Under the pieces are notes generated by a model. The model made no database searches. It saw nothing but the letters and a program-made list of their open reading frames with translations, and was not told the origin of the DNA. A program made the translations under genes and the position numbers. 64,000 bases of DNA from Mycobacterium sp. 852002-51163_SCH5372311 (GTDB lineage: Bacteria; Actinomycetota; Actinomycetes; Mycobacteriales; Mycobacteriaceae): positions 62,001-126,000 of the forward strand of contig NZ_LZIJ01000124.1 of the NCBI RefSeq assembly GCF_001667115.1, written 5' to 3'. This document shows positions 12,801 through 22,702 of this stretch, in pieces. Every line of letters starts with the position of its first letter. The first letter of the stretch is position 1.

Positions 12801-15800
12801 GCGCCACCATCGAAGTCACCGACAGCACCGGCAACCCCAGCCGGTCCGCTAACTCGATGCGAACCCCGGAAGGGCCCGACGGCGCGATTCGCGCCCGCAC
12901 TTCCGATGCACCCGCCGCGTGCAACGACACGCCCTGCCAGGAGAACGGCAGGACCAGCTCGGCGTCCGGGTTGGCTATCACTGCTGTGTGCAAAGCCGCA
13001 TCCAGCAGTGCGGGGTGTATTCCGAACCCACCGACGCCGCCGGCTGCCTCCGGGAGGCTTACCTCAGCGAACATCTCGTCGCCGCGGGCCCACATCGCGG
13101 TCAGGCCGCGGAACGCAGGGCCGTATCCGTAGCCGCGCGCGGCCAACCGCTCGTAGCCGTCGGTCACGTCTACCGACACCGCGCCGGCCGGCGGCCACAC
13201 CGACAACTCCACCGCCGGCTCCACCGAGCCGGACGTCAGGGTGCCCTCGGCGTGGCAGACCCACGCGGCATCCGCTTCGAAGCGGGAGTAGATCGAGACA
13301 CTGCGCTGTCCCGCCTCGTCGGCGGCGCCCACTACTACCTGCAGCGCAACGGATCCCGACACCGGCAGCATCAACGGCGCCCGCAATGTCAGCTCGTCGA
13401 CCACCGAGCAGCCGACTTCATCGCCGGCGCGGATCGCCAACTCGACAAAGCCGGTCCCGGGAAACACCACCGCACCCGATACGGCGTGATCGGCCAGCCA
13501 TCCCTGCGCACTCGGCGACAGCCGGCCCGTCAATACGACGCCGGCTGTTGCGGGCAGCTCCATCACAGCGCCGAGCAACGGGTGCTCGCCAGCGCCCAGA
13601 CCCAGGCTCGATGCGTCGACGGCCGTTGCCTCGCCCGAGAGCCAAAACCGCCGCTTGTCAAAGGCATACGTCGGCAACTCGACAAAGCCCGCCCCGTCGA
13701 GCACGCCGCGCCATGCCACGCTCACCCCCGCCACGAAGGCGGCGGCCGCCGACGTCAGGAACCGCTCGAGTCCGCCGTCGTCACGGCCGAGAGTGGGGAC
13801 GACGATGGCGGCCCCGGTTCGAGCGTCGCCGTCGGCGCTGCCGGTGCAATCGTTGGCGGTGTCCTCGATTCCGGCGATCAGCGCCGGATGGGGACTGGAT
13901 TCGATGAAGGTGCGATAACCGTGCTCGCACGCGCTGCGTACCGCCAGGTCGAATTGGACGGTCTGGCGGATGTTGCGGTACCAGTATTCGGCGCCCAATT
14001 CGGCTGTGTCCAAGCGACTTCCGGTCACGGTCGAGAAGAAGGCGGTACGTGTGGGGCGCGGCTCGATGGCGGCCAGGACATCGATGAGCTCACCGCGGAT
14101 CGCCTCGACCTCGGCCGAATGCGAGGCGTAGTCCACATCGATCCGGCGGGTGCGCAACTCCTGGCGGGCGCAAGCCTCGATCAGCTCGTCCAGCGCAGCC
14201 GTTTCACCGGACACCACCACCGCGGCCCGGCCGTTGACGGCGGCGATACCGACCCGATCCGCGAAGGGCGCCAACAACTCCCGCACCCGCTCGACGCCGC
14301 ACGCGATGGACAGCATGCCACCGGGGCCGGCCACGTTGCACAGCAGTCTGCTGCGCAACGTCACTACCCGCGCGGCATCGCGCAGGGACAGCGCACCGGC
14401 GACGTACGCGGCGGCGATTTCGCCTTGGGAATGCCCGATTACGGCATCCGGCCGCACCCCAACCGACTTCCACAGTTCGGCCAGCGACACCATGACCGCG
14501 AACAGCGCCGGTTGCACGACGTCCACCCGATCCAGCCCCGGCGCGCCGGGAGCACCGCGCAAGACGTCGGTCAGCGACCAATCCACGTATTCGGCGAAGG
14601 CGTCGGCGCAGGCCTGGATCTGCTGCGCGAATACCGGTGCGGTGTCGAGTAATTCGATGCCCATGCCCAGCCATTGCGAGCCCTGGCCGGGGAAGACGAA
14701 TACCGTTTTTCCGGCGGGCTGGGCATCGCCGCGAATAACGCCGGAAGTCAAGGCCCCCAAGTCATCTGCGGCCAGCTCGTCCAGCCCGGCCAGCAACCGA
14801 TCTCGGTCGCCACCGACGACGACGGCCCGATGCTCGAACACCGCACGGCCGGCCAACGTCCACCCCACATCGGCGACGTCCAGGTCGTCGTCGGCACGCA
14901 CATGCTCAGCCAAGCGCGCGGCCTGAGCCCGCAACGCAGCCGACGATTTCGCCGTGATCACCCACGGCACCACCGGCAGGGCGGATTCGCGGGCGTTGCG
15001 CTGCTGCGCCGGGGCCGCTTCCACGATCACGTGCGCATTGGTGCCGCTGATCCCGAACGACGAGACCGCGGCCCTGCGCGGCCGACCACCCTGCCAAGGC
15101 CGCGCCTCGGTCAACAACGCCACCGACCCCGCCGACCAATCCACATGCGGGGACGGCACATCCACGTGCAACGTCGCCGGCAACACCTCATGGCGCATCG
15201 CCTGCACCATCTTGATCACCCCGGCCACCCCCGCCGCAGCCTGGGTATGACCCATATTCGACTTGATCGACCCCAACCACAGGGGCTCTTTTCCGGGCTC
15301 GCCGCGGTCCTGCCCATAGGTCGCCAACAACGCCTGCGCCTCAATCGGATCACCCAACGTCGTACCGGTCCCGTGGCCCTCCACCACATCAACCTCGGCC
15401 GCACTAAGCCCCGCATTAGCCAACGCCGCCCGCACCACCCGCTGCTGCGAAGGCCCATTCGGCGCCGTCAACCCATTCGACGCACCATCTTGATTTACCG
15501 CCGAACCACGCACCACCGCCAACACCGGATGCCCCAACCGCTGCGCATCCGACAACCGCTCCACCACGAGCATCCCGCCGCCCTCGGCGAATCCGGTGCC
15601 GTCGGCCGCGCCGGCGAATGCCTTGCACCGGCCGTCTGCGGATAACCCACGCATGCGGCTGAACTCGACGAAAATGTCGGGGGTGGCGTTGACGGTGACA
15701 CCGCCGGCCAGCGCCAGATCGCACTCCCCCGACCGCAGCGACTGCACCGCCATATGCAACGCCACCAACGACGACGAACACGCCGTATCCACCGACACCG

Positions 15801-16386
15801 CCGGGCCCTCCAGCCCCAACACATACGACACCCGCCCCGAAGCCACGCTGGACGTCATGCCGGTGAGCCGGTAACCCTCGATCTCCTCGGCCAACATGCC
15901 GTAGCCCTGGACGATGAGTCCCGCGAAGACCCCGGTCGCGCTCCCGCGCAGCCCGCTGGGATCAATCCCGGACCGCTCCAATGCCTCCCACGACAGCTCC
16001 AGAAGCATCCTGTGCTGAGGGTCCATCGCCAGCGCCTCGCTGGGGGCAATACCGAAGAACGCCGCGTCGAAGTCGGCGACCCCGTCGACGAAGCCCCCGG
16101 TACGTGCGTAGGTTTTGTGCCGGGCGTCGGGGTCCGGGTCGAACAACCCGGCCAAGTCCCAGCCACGATCGGCCGGAAATTCGCTGATGACGTCGCGGCC
16201 GTCGGCCACCATTTCCCAGAGGCGTTCCGGGCTGTCCACGCCACCCGGAAAGCGGCAGGACATTCCGACGATCGCGATCGGCTCGCTCGAGCGCTCCAGC
16301 AGCGCACGATTGGTGCGCTTCAGGCGTTCAACCTGGACCAGCGCTTTCCGTAGCGCTTCGGTCGCATGCTGGAGTTGATCACCCAT
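3850..16386 (-). CDS. pks12: Pks12, two-module iterative polyketide synthase (mycoketide synthase)
   Basis: A 4178-residue type I PKS with two full modules, KS-AT-DH-ER-KR-ACP twice. Module 1: KS about 35-460 (Cys203, His338, His380), AT about 560-890 (GHSQG, Ser653), DH (His967), ER (NADPH loop near 1507), KR (GGTGMAG from 1698), ACP (Ser2010). Module 2: KS Cys2241, AT Ser2687 (GHSIG), DH His2988, ER near 3550, KR near 3734, ACP Ser4052. AT1 has YASH (753-756), the methylmalonyl signature; AT2 has HAFH (2784-2787), the malonyl signature. This fits the alternating chemistry known for Pks12 in making mannosyl-phosphomycoketide. Residues 1-30 form a helical docking segment and the C-terminus ends in an acidic docking-like tail. 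A GAGG element precedes the ATG. No reductive-domain motif appears missing. Confidence 0.97.
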   Translation of the reverse strand: MGDQLQHATEALRKALVQVERLKRTNRALLERSSEPIAIVGMSCRFPGGVDSPERLWEMVADGRDVISEFPADRGWDLAGLFDPDPDARHKTYARTGGFVDGVADFDAAFFGIAPSEALAMDPQHRMLLELSWEALERSGIDPSGLRGSATGVFAGLIVQGYGMLAEEIEGYRLTGMTSSVASGRVSYVLGLEGPAVSVDTACSSSLVALHMAVQSLRSGECDLALAGGVTVNATPDIFVEFSRMRGLSADGRCKAFAGAADGTGFAEGGGMLVVERLSDAQRLGHPVLAVVRGSAVNQDGASNGLTAPNGPSQQRVVRAALANAGLSAAEVDVVEGHGTGTTLGDPIEAQALLATYGQDRGEPGKEPLWLGSIKSNMGHTQAAAGVAGVIKMVQAMRHEVLPATLHVDVPSPHVDWSAGSVALLTEARPWQGGRPRRAAVSSFGISGTNAHVIVEAAPAQQRNARESALPVVPWVITAKSSAALRAQAARLAEHVRADDDLDVADVGWTLAGRAVFEHRAVVVGGDRDRLLAGLDELAADDLGALTSGVIRGDAQPAGKTVFVFPGQGSQWLGMGIELLDTAPVFAQQIQACADAFAEYVDWSLTDVLRGAPGAPGLDRVDVVQPALFAVMVSLAELWKSVGVRPDAVIGHSQGEIAAAYVAGALSLRDAARVVTLRSRLLCNVAGPGGMLSIACGVERVRELLAPFADRVGIAAVNGRAAVVVSGETAALDELIEACARQELRTRRIDVDYASHSAEVEAIRGELIDVLAAIEPRPTRTAFFSTVTGSRLDTAELGAEYWYRNIRQTVQFDLAVRSACEHGYRTFIESSPHPALIAGIEDTANDCTGSADGDARTGAAIVVPTLGRDDGGLERFLTSAAAAFVAGVSVAWRGVLDGAGFVELPTYAFDKRRFWLSGEATAVDASSLGLGAGEHPLLGAVMELPATAGVVLTGRLSPSAQGWLADHAVSGAVVFPGTGFVELAIRAGDEVGCSVVDELTLRAPLMLPVSGSVALQVVVGAADEAGQRSVSIYSRFEADAAWVCHAEGTLTSGSVEPAVELSVWPPAGAVSVDVTDGYERLAARGYGYGPAFRGLTAMWARGDEMFAEVSLPEAAGGVGGFGIHPALLDAALHTAVIANPDAELVLPFSWQGVSLHAAGASEVRARIAPSGPSGVRIELADRLGLPVLSVTSMVARPVSEQQLLASMSGSGPDRLFELIWLPASVTPGTAASSLEVFESVASEADPVADAYERTHHALAAVQSWLTDRDSGVLLVATRGAVAAAGEDVTDLGGAAVWGLVRSAQTEHPGRILLVDSDAPLDDHATAAALAAGEPQVILRGGQVYTARVRGSRAVDGILVPPEDVPWRLGISSAGTFENLRLEPVPNADAPLQPGQVRVALRAIAANFRDIMITLGMFTHDGLLGGEGAGVVVEVGPGVTEFAVGDSVYGFFPDGHGTLVAGDVRILQPMPADWSYAEAAAISAVFTTAYMAFVHLADVKPGQRVLVHAAAGGVGMAAVQLGRHLGLEIFATASRGKWDTLRAMGFDEDHISDSRSLEFEDKFRAVTGGRGMDVILDSLAGEFVDASLRLVAPGGLFLEMGKTDIRDPDAIAQEYPGVRYRAFDLFEPGRPRMHQWMQDLAELFDSDVLRPLPVTTFDIRRAEAALRYLSQARHIGKVVMTFPADQGGALGNGTVLITGGTGMAGSVLARHVVAHHGVRHLVLLGRRGLDAPGAHELSVELGAAGALVQVVACDAADRAALAKVIADISVQRPLSAVIHAAGVLDDAVVTSLTPERVDAVLRAKVDAAWNLHELTRGLNLSAFVMFSSMAGLVGSSGQANYAAANSFLDGLAAHRRAHRLPAVSLAWGLWDQASAMTGSLDAADLARLGRDGILALSSGEAMELFDTALIVDEPFLAPARIDLAALRSHAIAVPPMFSDLVNAPARRRVDDSLAAAKSKSALAHRLHGLPETEQHAVVLDLVRSHIATVLGTVTPEAIDPDKAFQDLGFDSLTAVEMRNRLKAATGLALSPTLIFDYPTPNGLASYMRAELAGAPQEIKHTPAVHVTGDDPIVIVGMSCRYPGGVESPEDLWQMLAEGRDVLSEFPGDRGWNLTDLYNPDPDVAGSCYTRSGGFVDGVADFDPAFFGIAPSEALAMDPQQRMFLELSWEALERAGIDPNRLRGSATGVFAGVYTQGYGIGNEDALKALEGFRLTGQSTSVASGRVSYVLGLEGPAVSVDTACSSSLVALHMAVQSLRSGECDLALAGGVTVNATPDIFVEFSRMRGLSADGRCKAFAGAADGTGFAEGGGMLVVERLSDAQRLGHPVLAVVRGSAVNQDGASNGLTAPNGPSQQRVVRAALANAGLSAAEVDVVEGHGTGTTLGDPIEAQALLATYGQDRGEPGKEPLWLGSIKSNMGHTQAAAGVAGVIKMVQAMRHEVLPATLHVDVPSPHVDWSAGSVALLTEARPWQGGRPRRAAVSSFGISGTNAHVIVESAPVQPARQVAAVRPVVPWVISAKSVAALAGQASRLAEYLRARDELDIADVGWSLAGRSVFEHRAVVVGADRQRLLAGLDELANDDLAGSVIRGCATPAGKTVFVFPGQGAQILGMGRDLHAVYPVFAEAFDTVVGELDRHLLRPLRDVVWGSDENLLNTTEFAQPALFAMEVALFRLLESWGVRPDFVMGHSIGELSAAHVAGVLSLENAAVLVVARGRFMQALPPGGAMIAVQATEEEVRPLLSDEVAIAAVNGPASVVISGADDAVVAVATKLRADGRRVHRLAVSHAFHSPLMDPMIDEFGTVAASFAVGQSTIPIVSNVTGQLAGEDFASAAYWKRHVREAVRFADSVRFVHEAGGNRFLEVGPGSGLMASLDESLPDAAVTAISALRKDRPEPLTLISAVAQGFVAGMDVDWRAALGPANFVELPTYAFERRRFWLSPSEGSKASAAGLGLQASEHALLGAVVELPASGGVVLTGRLSPSAQGWLADHAVGGVVLFPGAGFVELVIRAGDEVGCGIVDELNLAAPLVLPAAGWVAIQVVVGGADQTGARAVSVFSRAETGSGWLLHAEGALSAGSVAPASDLSVWPPVGAVAVDVGDGYERLAERGYGYGPAFRGLTNMWRRGDEVFAEVALPEEAGVSAAGFGVHPVVLDAALHAVILAAEDGGTEGTDDAEAPGSVLVPFSWQGVSLHAAGASALRARIVRTTPSAVSIELADGLGLPVLSVASMVARPVTDQQLKAALSGSGGDRLFEVVWSPAPANSDGAADATPAYHVFESEPANGDPVTGVRAATAAALSAVQSWLAEPHSGTLVVLTRGAVALPGEDIADLAGAAVWGLVRSAQTEHPGHILLVDSDAPLDDAAIAAAFGVGEPQVVMRGGQPHIARVHASRAVDGVLVPPDGRAWRLGITGAGTFENLRLEPAHDAEAPLAPRQVRIETRAMAANFRDVMIALGLYPDPAAAMGVEASGVVLAVPEISETGPDATRFAVGDRVAGLFPDGTGTIATTDERLLLKVPAEWSDTDAATAPVGFATAHYALSTLAQVQPGQRILVHAATGGVGMAAVQLARHRGLEVFATASRGKWDTLRAMGFDEEHIADSRSLEFEDKFRAVTGGRGMDVILDSLSGEFVDASLRLVARGGVFLEMGKTDIREPAEVAENYPGVRYRAFDLFEAGPDHIQRMLTELADMFDAGILRPLPVTAFDIRRAPAALRYLSQARHVGKVVMTVPDSWAIGTVLITGGTGMAGSALARHVVARHGVRRLVLVSRRGPDAPGAQELAAELSAAGAQVQLVACDAADREALAKVIADIPVQHPLSAVIHAAGALDDAVVTSLTPERMELALRAKVDAAWNLHELTRDLDVSAFVMFSSIAGLAGAAGQGNYAAGNSFLDGLAAHRQARGLPAVSLGWGLWDQASAMTGGLETVDFARLARDGIVAMSSDEALQLLDTAMIVAEPFMLPARIDLVALRAKFDSGTLPPMFVDLINAPARRQVDDSLAAAKSKSALLQRLEGLPEDEQHAVLLDLVRSHIATVLGNTTPEAIDPDRAFQELGFDSLTAVEMRNRLKAATGLALSPTLIFDYPNSAALAGYMHQELVGDTSQLAPAAAPGEAEIQRVVGSIPVKRLRQAGVLELLLALADEAEGHAQAGGSRRGAEDVKDIKDIADMDLDDLVNAAFMDDDE
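8942..9737. repeat. Intragenic direct repeat, copy in KS2 of pks12
   Basis: This 796-bp stretch is identical, base for base as far as I can read, to 15056-15851, an offset of 6114 bp or exactly 2038 codons. It covers most of the ketosynthase of module 2, from before the active-site Cys to the end of the domain. Flanking sequence is only similar. Silent sites are identical too, which points to recent gene conversion rather than protein-level selection. Confidence 0.93.
15056..15851. repeat. Intragenic direct repeat, copy in KS1 of pks12
   Basis: Partner of 8942-9737. It encodes about residues 179-444 of the module 1 ketosynthase. The identity ends sharply at both sides, where synonymous and non-synonymous differences begin at once. 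Confidence 0.93.
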
Positions 16387-16743
16387 CGCTAACCTCGCCT
16401 AACCGTTAACCAAAAGTTGGCCGCCTTCAACCGCCGCACGCGAGTCAAAGTTTTGCCGCACGACGGACCACACGGACCACAAGGACCCCGAAGGATGTTG
16501 TCGTGCTGCTCGCCGACCCAAGAATCTCGCTGGTGAGTATGGCCAACTCCGGCGCGATTTCAAAACGTCCGATACTCCCAGTTGCTACGCGAAGGACTCG
16601 ACCGGCTCACACGGCGAGGTGTGCGGTTCCCGTCCGGCGACTGCTGCACCGGACCCGCCGCCCATGCCGCGACTGTACCGGGGAACCCGTCGGCCATGGT
16701 CAGTCGCATGTCGGGCGCGTCTCTACGGGTCGGCCGACCCGAG
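16387..16743. other. Intergenic region upstream of pks12
   Basis: A 357-bp gap between pks12 and the Rv2049c-like gene, both minus strand. The pks12-proximal 100 bp are comparatively AT-rich with repeated AAAG/TTTTG runs and are the likely promoter region, but no convincing -10/-35 pair is evident. No credible gene was found. The last bases hold the palindrome listed separately. Confidence 0.5.
16726..16741. promoter_or_regulatory. 16-bp perfect palindrome after the Rv2049c-like gene
   Basis: CGGGTCGGCCGACCCG is a perfect inverted repeat with no spacer, starting two bases after the stop codon of the Rv2049c-like gene. A zero-loop palindrome is a poor transcription terminator but could be a site for a dimeric DNA-binding protein. 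GC-rich chance palindromes occur, so confidence is low. Confidence 0.25.
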
Positions 16744-17124
16744 TCAGACGCCGACCCGGCGCCAGCCGTCGGCGGCCCTCGCAGCTTTGACCAGGGCATC
16801 GCACAATTCGCGCAATTCGGTCGCCCCGGCTCCCTCGTCGAGCGCGGTCGCAACATCCTCCGCCGCGCATCGCACCTGGTAAACGCGGTCTGAGAGGTCA
16901 GCCGCGTCCTCTGCCGACAGCACCACCGCGTCAGCGGGCAGCGCCAGCGAGCCGCCAGTCCCACCGCGGCTGATCAGGGCCCGCTGCTCATAGGCCCGCT
17001 GCCGGCAGGACTGACGGCAGTACTGGCGGCGCCGGCCCATCCCGGTATCGGTCACGTCCCTGCCACACCAGCGGCACGGTTGCGGCCTGGCGCGACGCTT
17101 GGCAAGGGTCACGCCAGCCGACAT
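16744..17124 (-). CDS. Small putative zinc-binding protein (Rv2049c-like)
   Basis: A 126-residue protein. A basic N-terminus (MSAGVTLAKRRARPQP) is followed by a four-cysteine motif, CRWC then YCRQSC about 15 residues later, likely a zinc knuckle, and a helical acidic C-terminal half. The ATG at 17124 is the first start before the Cys motif; upstream codons overlap the rbpA promoter side. It lies divergent from rbpA in the same position as Rv2049c. Function is unknown; nucleic-acid binding is a guess from the zinc motif and basic residues. Confidence 0.7.
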   Translation of the reverse strand: MSAGVTLAKRRARPQPCRWCGRDVTDTGMGRRRQYCRQSCRQRAYEQRALISRGGTGGSLALPADAVVLSAEDAADLSDRVYQVRCAAEDVATALDEGAGATELRELCDALVKAARAADGWRRVGV

Positions 17125-17291
17125 TAGTCCGGCACGGGCCCGGATCCCGGTATCATTGGCGTTCGCGAATGATCGCGTCGCACGTGCCCGGCGCCCTCCC
17201 GGGAACTGCGCCGCCCGTCGCAACGTTTGCCAAGCGAAGAGAATCGCCACTACCCGAGCCCAAGAGCTCAGGACCAAAAGGAGTAACGCCG

Positions 17292-17627
17292 ATGGCAGAT
17301 CGCGTCCTGAGGGGCAGTCGCCTCGGAGCCGTGAGCTATGAGACTGACCGCAACCATGACCTGGCGCCGCGTCAGATAGCCCGATACCGCACCGATAACG
17401 GCGAGGAGTTCGAGGTTCCATTCGCCGACGACGCCGACATCCCGGGCACCTGGCTGTGCCGCAACGGCATGGAAGGCACTTTGATCGAGGGTGACCTGCC
17501 CGAGCCGAAGAAGGTCAAGCCTCCGCGCACGCACTGGGACATGCTGCTGGAACGCCGCACGGTCGAAGAACTCGAAGAGCTGCTCAAAGAGCGCCTCGAA
17601 CTGATCAGGTCGCGCCGGCGCGGCTGA
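17292..17627 (+). CDS. rbpA: RNA polymerase-binding protein RbpA
   Basis: A 111-residue actinobacterial transcription factor that binds RNA polymerase and the group 1/2 sigma factors and stabilises the open promoter complex. The sequence MADRVLRGSRLGAVSYETDR, the central TWLCRNGMEG and the helical sigma-binding tail ending RSRRRG are family hallmarks. The ATG is preceded by AAGGAG at a good distance; in-frame upstream codons are leader sequence. It converges on ppm1 with only 28 bp between the stops. The 160-bp upstream region is shared with the divergent Rv2049c-like gene and should hold its promoter. Confidence 0.97.
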   Translation: MADRVLRGSRLGAVSYETDRNHDLAPRQIARYRTDNGEEFEVPFADDADIPGTWLCRNGMEGTLIEGDLPEPKKVKPPRTHWDMLLERRTVEELEELLKERLELIRSRRRG

Positions 17628-17655
17628 CGCTGGGTAGTTGCGCCCGGCCGACGGG

Positions 17656-18432
17656 TTAACGGGTCTGGGCGCGCGCTGCCCGTGCGCGGTTGAGTCTGCC
17701 CTCGACGCCCCACCGCGTGACTTTGAAAAGCGCCTCGCGGATATTGGATCCGCTCATTTTGGACACGCCGAACTCGCGCTCGGTGAAGGTGATCGGCACT
17801 TCGACGACGAGGAATCCGTTGTTCACGGTGCGCCAGGTCATCTCGATCTGAAAGCAATAGCCCTTGGAGTCGACGGTGTCCAGGTCGATAGCCTCCAGCA
17901 CCTCGCGGCGGTATGCCCGGTAGCCCGCGGTGATGTCGTGCACACCGATTCCGAGCGCCACGCGCGAATAGGTGTTGGCGGTCTTGGACAAGGCCAGCCG
18001 CCGCCAGGGCCAGTTACGCACCGTCCCTCCGTCGACATAGCGCGAACCGATGGCCAGGTCGGCTCCGGTGTCGACGGCGTCCAGCAGCCGGTGCAGCTGT
18101 TCGGGCGCATGGCTGCCGTCGGCGTCCATCTCGACCAGCACCGAGTACTCACGACTCATCCCCCAGGCGAATCCCTCGAGGTACGCCGCACCCAGGCCGT
18201 TCTTGACTGTGCGGTGCATGACGTGGGTGCGGCCGGGCTCAGCCTGCGCCAGCTCGTCGGCGAGCTGTCCGGTCCCGTCGGGGCTGTTGTCGTCAACGAT
18301 GAGCAGGTGCACGTCGGGGCATGCGTCCCTGAGCCGCCGATGGATCAGCGGCAGGTTCTCCCGCTCGTTGAACGTGGGGATGATCACCAGGACGCGCTGG
18401 CTCGGACGATTGCCCGGCTGGCCGGTGGTCAT
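17656..18432 (-). CDS. ppm1: Polyprenol monophosphomannose synthase Ppm1 (catalytic domain as a separate protein)
   Basis: A 258-residue GT2 glycosyltransferase that moves mannose from GDP-mannose to polyprenyl phosphate, supplying the donor for lipomannan, lipoarabinomannan and protein mannosylation at the membrane. Motifs: [22 protein letters not shown] and the nucleotide-binding DADGSH. It lacks membrane helices. In M. tuberculosis this domain is the C-terminal half of a Lnt-Ppm1 fusion; here it is its own gene, with ATG overlapping the lnt stop as ATGA, so translation is probably coupled and membrane anchoring may come from contact with Lnt. Confidence 0.95.
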   Translation of the reverse strand: MTTGQPGNRPSQRVLVIIPTFNERENLPLIHRRLRDACPDVHLLIVDDNSPDGTGQLADELAQAEPGRTHVMHRTVKNGLGAAYLEGFAWGMSREYSVLVEMDADGSHAPEQLHRLLDAVDTGADLAIGSRYVDGGTVRNWPWRRLALSKTANTYSRVALGIGVHDITAGYRAYRREVLEAIDLDTVDSKGYCFQIEMTWRTVNNGFLVVEVPITFTEREFGVSKMSGSNIREALFKVTRWGVEGRLNRARAARAQTR

Positions 18433-20500
18433 GAGGCTCCTTTGTGTCGCTGTGTATGACGCGGCGGTCCGCCGCTTGTGTGGTGCGGAGTGTAATCACC
18501 GGCCCCAGGGGGCGCAGCGTCCGTGAGGTCCGGGATGTCCGCGTTGGGCGCATCTTCTTCGTCCGCCGCGGCAGCCTGCGGCGACGGACCTGAGTCCTCG
18601 GACTCGCCCGGGCGGGCATCGGAGTCGTCAGACTCGCCTGAGGACCGCAACCTGAGACGAATCGGACGCGGGAACCACCCATTGTGCCGTATTGCGACCA
18701 GAACGACTGCTCCGGCCACCCCGACCAGGATCCACTGCAAGATGGGAGCCCACCGGGTCGCCGGAGTCAGCGTGGTCTTCAGGCGTACCTGATTGTCCAG
18801 GTAGGCCGGCTGAAAAAAATCTGTCCGCGCCAATTCGCGGCCGTCGGGGGCGATGAGTGCGCTGATCCCGGTAGTGCCCGCGACCATCACGTATCGGTCA
18901 TGCTCCACGGCCCTGACCTTGGCGAAGGCCAGCTGTTGTTCGCTCATCGTCTGGTTGAAGGTGGCGTTGTTGCTGGGCACGGCCAGCAGCTGGGCGCCGT
19001 TGCGGACCGCCTTTCGCGGCTCGCGGTCGAAGATCACTTCCCAGCAGGTGGCGACCCCGACCGGCACACCGCCGATCTGCACGACATCGGTGCTGGTGCG
19101 CGGCACAAAATGGCCGGCCCGGTTGGCATAACCGGAAAGATGCCGGAAGAGCCACGGCATGGGCAGATATTCGCCGAATGGCTGCACGATTTCTTTGTCA
19201 TGACGGTCGGCCGGTCCGGTCATCGGATTCCAGACGATCACCGTGTTGGTGAACTCGGGGGCTTCTTGCGGACGGTCTGGAACGTCGAGCACGGTGCCTA
19301 CGAGAATCGGCGCACCGATCACCCTGGCCGCCTCCGAGATCTGCTGTCCGGCATCGGGGTTGAGCAGCGGGTCGACGTCGGACGAGTCCTCCGGCCAGAT
19401 CACGAATTGCGGCTGCGGCGCGGCGCCCCTACGCACGTCCTCCGCCAGCCGCAGCGTCTCCTGGACGTGGTTGTCCAGTACGGCGCGGCGCTGTGCGTTG
19501 AAGTCGAGGCCGAGCCGCGGCACGTTGCCCTGGACGACAGCGACGGTGACGGTGGGTTCATCGCCGGATGCGTTACCCGAACGCCGCACGCCCCCCACCG
19601 GCCGCCCGCGGTGCTGATGCCGGGAATCTGTATCTGCCTGGTGCTGCTGGCTGCCATGTTCGTCTGGCCGGGTAGCTGGCCACCGGATTTGAACCACAGC
19701 ACGATTTCCAGCGCGATCGCGGCGAGGCTGCATCCGACCAGCACGATCGCCGTTGAGAGCAACGGCACGCCACCGGCCTGGACCAACGGCAACAACGGAC
19801 CGCTGGCTTGGCCGTAGGCAACCGATCCCCACGGAAAGCCGCCGAACGGAAATGTCGATTTCAACCACTCCTGCGCCGCCCACAACACGGCAAACCACAA
19901 CGGCCAGCCGGGCAACCTGCGTACCACGACAGCGAACAAGCCGAACAGGGCTGGAAACAGCGCCGAAACCGTTGCCAACGCAAGCCAGGGCACGGCACCC
20001 ACCAGCAGGCTTATCCACGGCAGCAGCGGCACATAGAAGGTCAGCCCGAACAGGAATCCGTAGCCCGCCCCACCTACCAGCGTCGTCTCGGGCCGGGTAA
20101 GCACCCAGGAAAGCAGCGCGAAGGCGACGACGGCGGCCCACCACCAGTTCGTGGTCGGAAAGCTGGTGAACAGCAACGCCCCGGCTGTGATGGTGACCAC
20201 CAGCCGCGGCACCCGCGGTACCAGCGCGGCCTGCACGGCCGGCCCCAGCGCTGCTGCCGCGGCGCGGACTCGATCTGCAGGGGTTCGGCGGGGATGCGCA
20301 TCCTCGTCGACGTGGTTCTCGTCAGGCGCCGGCGCCTCTGGAGCATCAGCGTTGGCCGGGCCGCTGTGCTCGATGGGTTCGGGGTCAGCCCCGTCGGTCG
20401 CCACGCCGACGTCCGCAGTGGCTATGACCGCTTCATCTTTATCCGGGGGGACAGCCTGGTCGCGCTCGACAGGGCGTTTCCGCCGGACGTGCTTAGCCAT
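18429..20500 (-). pseudogene. lnt: Apolipoprotein N-acyltransferase Lnt, interrupted by a 1-nt frameshift
   Basis: Lnt adds the third acyl chain to lipoproteins at the cytoplasmic membrane. The N-terminal part (ATG 20500, [15 protein letters not shown]) holds a charged leader and several hydrophobic helices in one frame. The nitrilase-like catalytic part, with PEDSSD (Glu), [14 protein letters not shown] (Lys) and VATCWEVIF (Cys), lies in another frame. The switch falls at the C6 run 19591-19596 (G6 on the coding strand); one extra G restores a continuous protein of roughly 690 residues. Both halves look otherwise well preserved, so a sequencing homopolymer error or a very recent mutation is more likely than long decay. 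The ATG overlaps the end of the upstream amidohydrolase gene. Confidence 0.85.
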
Positions 20501-22097
20501 GGATGACAACGCCCCGATGCACTGTTCGGCGGCAACGCGGCAGCGCGTCCGTCGGGCCCAGCCGCGGCAAGGCGGGCACCCGGGAACGCGGATCGGTGGA
20601 CCAACGCTGGACGGCATCGTGCGGCGCGGTCACGTCAAGGGCCCCGGCATCCCACACGGCATACGAGGCCGTCGCGCCAGGGACCAGCGTTCCGGTCTTG
20701 CCGTCCCGAACCCCGCAGGCCCGCCAGCCGCCCCGGGTGGCGGCCGCGAACGCCGCCCGCGCCGAAATCGCACTGCCCGGCGTGCGGTGATTGACCGCCG
20801 CGCGCACGCTTTCCCACGGGTCGATCCCCGTCACCGGGGCGTCGGAACCGAGTGCGAGGGGCACGCCTTGGGATGCTAACAGCGCTAACGGGTTGAGTTC
20901 GCTGCCTCGATCGGTGCCGAGGCGACGGGCGTACATGCCGTCACCACCGCCCCACAGGGCGTCGAAATTGGGCTGCACGCTGGCAATGACACCCCACGCG
21001 CCAAGCTTTGCGGCCTGGTCCGCATCAACCATCTCCAGATGCTCCAGACGGTGTCCGCAGCGGGCGACGGCCGCCACGCCGAGGTCCGCCACGACGCGTT
21101 CGAAAGCGGCGACCGCCGCCGAGACCGCGGCATCGCCGATGACGTGGAAACCCGCGGTCACTTCCGCCTCGGTGCAGGCGCGCAGGTGCGCTTCAACGGC
21201 GTCCGGCTCGAGGCGGCAGGTGCCTGTGCAGTTCGGCGCGTCCGTGTAGGGCTCGTGCAGCCATGCGGTTCGCGAACCGAGCGCACCGTCGATGAACAGA
21301 TCGCCTGCCAGCCCGCGGGCCCCGGTCTGCGCCAATAGTTCATGCGCCTGCGCGGGCGTGGTCACCGCCTCTCCCCAGTAGCCGATCACCTCCACGCCGT
21401 GGTCGTGGGCGAGCAACTGCAACCAGTCGTCGAGCCCAGCGATCTCCGGGCCGGCGCATTCGTGCACCGCGACGATGCCCGCTGCGGCGACGGCTTGCAG
21501 TGCTGCGCTTCTGGCCTCGGACTGCTGCTCGGCCGTCAGCAGGTCCCGGGCGACGGCTCGGGCCAGGTGGTGGGCATCTTCGACGAGCGGCTGGTCGGCG
21601 TCATAACCGGCTGTCGCGGCCAACCCGTGGACTCGGTTGCGCAACGCGCTTGATGCCAGCGCGGAGTGCACGTCGATGCGGGTCAGGTAGGCGGGCCGGT
21701 CACCCAGGACGGCGTCCAAATCGGCGGTGCTCGGTGGGGCGTTCTCGGGCCACGCCGATTCATCCCAGCCATGTCCCCAGACCGGCTGACGCGGGTGCGC
21801 TGCCGCGTGCTCGGCGATCAGCTGGACGCAATGCGCGCGCGACCTCGCCGGCCGCAGATCCAGCCCGCTGATGGTCAGGCCGGTGGCGCTCAGGTGGATA
21901 TGGCTGTCGACGAAGGCCGGCGCCACAAAACCGCCGCCGAGATCCTCGATGTCGGCATCCGGGAATTGGCGACGGCCGACGTCATCGCTGCCCAGCCACG
22001 CCACGACCGCGCCGCGCACCGCCATTGCGGTGGCGTCGGGATGGCTCGGGCTGTGCACCCGGCCGTTGACCAGCAGCTTGGTGGAAATGTCGGTCAC
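20493..22097 (-). CDS. Amidohydrolase family 3 protein (Rv2052c-like)
   Basis: A 534-residue metal-dependent amidohydrolase. DSHIHLS near the N-terminus supplies the HxH metal ligands, [10 protein letters not shown] and HVIGDAAV follow, and GSDAPV near the C-terminus supplies the catalytic Asp, as in the YtcJ/Amidohydro_3 group. Substrate is unknown; cyclic amides and formamide-like compounds are family substrates. The GTG at 22097 gives the same length I recall for the M. tuberculosis orthologue and is preceded by a leaderless-type -10. Its stop overlaps the lnt ATG by 8 bp, so it probably heads or joins the lnt-ppm1 transcript. Confidence 0.85.
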   Translation of the reverse strand: MTDISTKLLVNGRVHSPSHPDATAMAVRGAVVAWLGSDDVGRRQFPDADIEDLGGGFVAPAFVDSHIHLSATGLTISGLDLRPARSRAHCVQLIAEHAAAHPRQPVWGHGWDESAWPENAPPSTADLDAVLGDRPAYLTRIDVHSALASSALRNRVHGLAATAGYDADQPLVEDAHHLARAVARDLLTAEQQSEARSAALQAVAAAGIVAVHECAGPEIAGLDDWLQLLAHDHGVEVIGYWGEAVTTPAQAHELLAQTGARGLAGDLFIDGALGSRTAWLHEPYTDAPNCTGTCRLEPDAVEAHLRACTEAEVTAGFHVIGDAAVSAAVAAFERVVADLGVAAVARCGHRLEHLEMVDADQAAKLGAWGVIASVQPNFDALWGGGDGMYARRLGTDRGSELNPLALLASQGVPLALGSDAPVTGIDPWESVRAAVNHRTPGSAISARAAFAAATRGGWRACGVRDGKTGTLVPGATASYAVWDAGALDVTAPHDAVQRWSTDPRSRVPALPRLGPTDALPRCRRTVHRGVVIHG

Positions 22098-22104
22098 ACC
22101 GGCA

Positions 22105-22110
22105 AAACTA
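22105..22110 (-). promoter_or_regulatory. -10 hexamer of the amidohydrolase gene (TAGTTT), overlapping the fxsA stop
   Basis: TAGTTT fits TAnnnT and ends seven bases before the GTG at 22097. Its first three bases are the fxsA stop codon TAG. If active it gives the amidohydrolase-lnt-ppm1 genes their own leaderless promoter. Confidence 0.45.
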
Positions 22111-22629
22111 CGGGGCGTGCTGGTGGGGCGCGGCCCGGACCTGCGCCGGCGGTAGCACCGCCGGCTCGACGTCCCTGACGTCGACAACCTCGCCGTCGAT
22201 GTAGTCGCGGTGGTCAGTGGCGCCGGAGGCGTCATCGAACATCCGGACGTCGGTGATCAATGGGATGCGGCGCTGGACTCCGCGCAGCGCAATCGCGGCC
22301 AGCGCGGGCCGGGCGAGGGTCCTGATCGGCGGCGCCAGCAAAAGGATTCCCAGGGCGGTGGTGACCAGTCCGGGCACCAGAATCAGGACCGTCGCCAGGC
22401 TGACCATCGCTCCGTCGCTCAGGGCGCTGCCTGGTTCCTTCACCCCGGATCGCAGCTGCACGACCTGGGCGCCGAGCTGCCACCCGGCCATCGGAACCCA
22501 CACCACGACGCCCAGAACGGCGGTGACGAGAAGCGCCAGCAAGGTCCAGCCCCACCCGACCGTCGCCGACAGCGCGAGTATGGCCGCCAGCTCGACGACG
22601 ACGTAGATAAGCAACAAACCCCGGACCAT
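22108..22629 (-). CDS. fxsA: FxsA-family membrane protein
   Basis: A 173-residue integral membrane protein. MVRGLLLIYVVVELAAILAL opens a first hydrophobic segment, a second helix follows near 30-50, and a third lies near 80-105 (LATVLILVPGLVTTALGILL, a typical FxsA pattern). The C-terminal tail is hydrophilic. FxsA is known in Escherichia coli for relieving phage F exclusion when overproduced; its role in mycobacteria is unknown. The ATG at 22629 is chosen over an upstream in-frame codon because it begins at the conserved first helix. It lies just upstream of the amidohydrolase gene on the same strand. Confidence 0.85.
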   Translation of the reverse strand: MVRGLLLIYVVVELAAILALSATVGWGWTLLALLVTAVLGVVVWVPMAGWQLGAQVVQLRSGVKEPGSALSDGAMVSLATVLILVPGLVTTALGILLLAPPIRTLARPALAAIALRGVQRRIPLITDVRMFDDASGATDHRDYIDGEVVDVRDVEPAVLPPAQVRAAPHQHAP

Positions 22630-22702
22630 ACGACGCCAACGTCTGCGGGCCGAGCCCAAGTTCCCCTGGTGACGCGCGTCGCTGCTGCAGTTAGATGACG
22701 GT

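Noticed and set aside
6044..14926. Long plus-strand reading frames opposite pks12 (for example 6044-7534, 10435-11730, 12919-14652)
   Set aside because: They are antisense to a strongly coding PKS, show Arg/Pro/Gly-biased composition with no domains, and repeat exactly where pks12 repeats.
19585..19600. Programmed ribosomal frameshift in lnt
   Set aside because: No typical slippery heptamer with a downstream structure is evident and Lnt is not known to use one; an indel is simpler.
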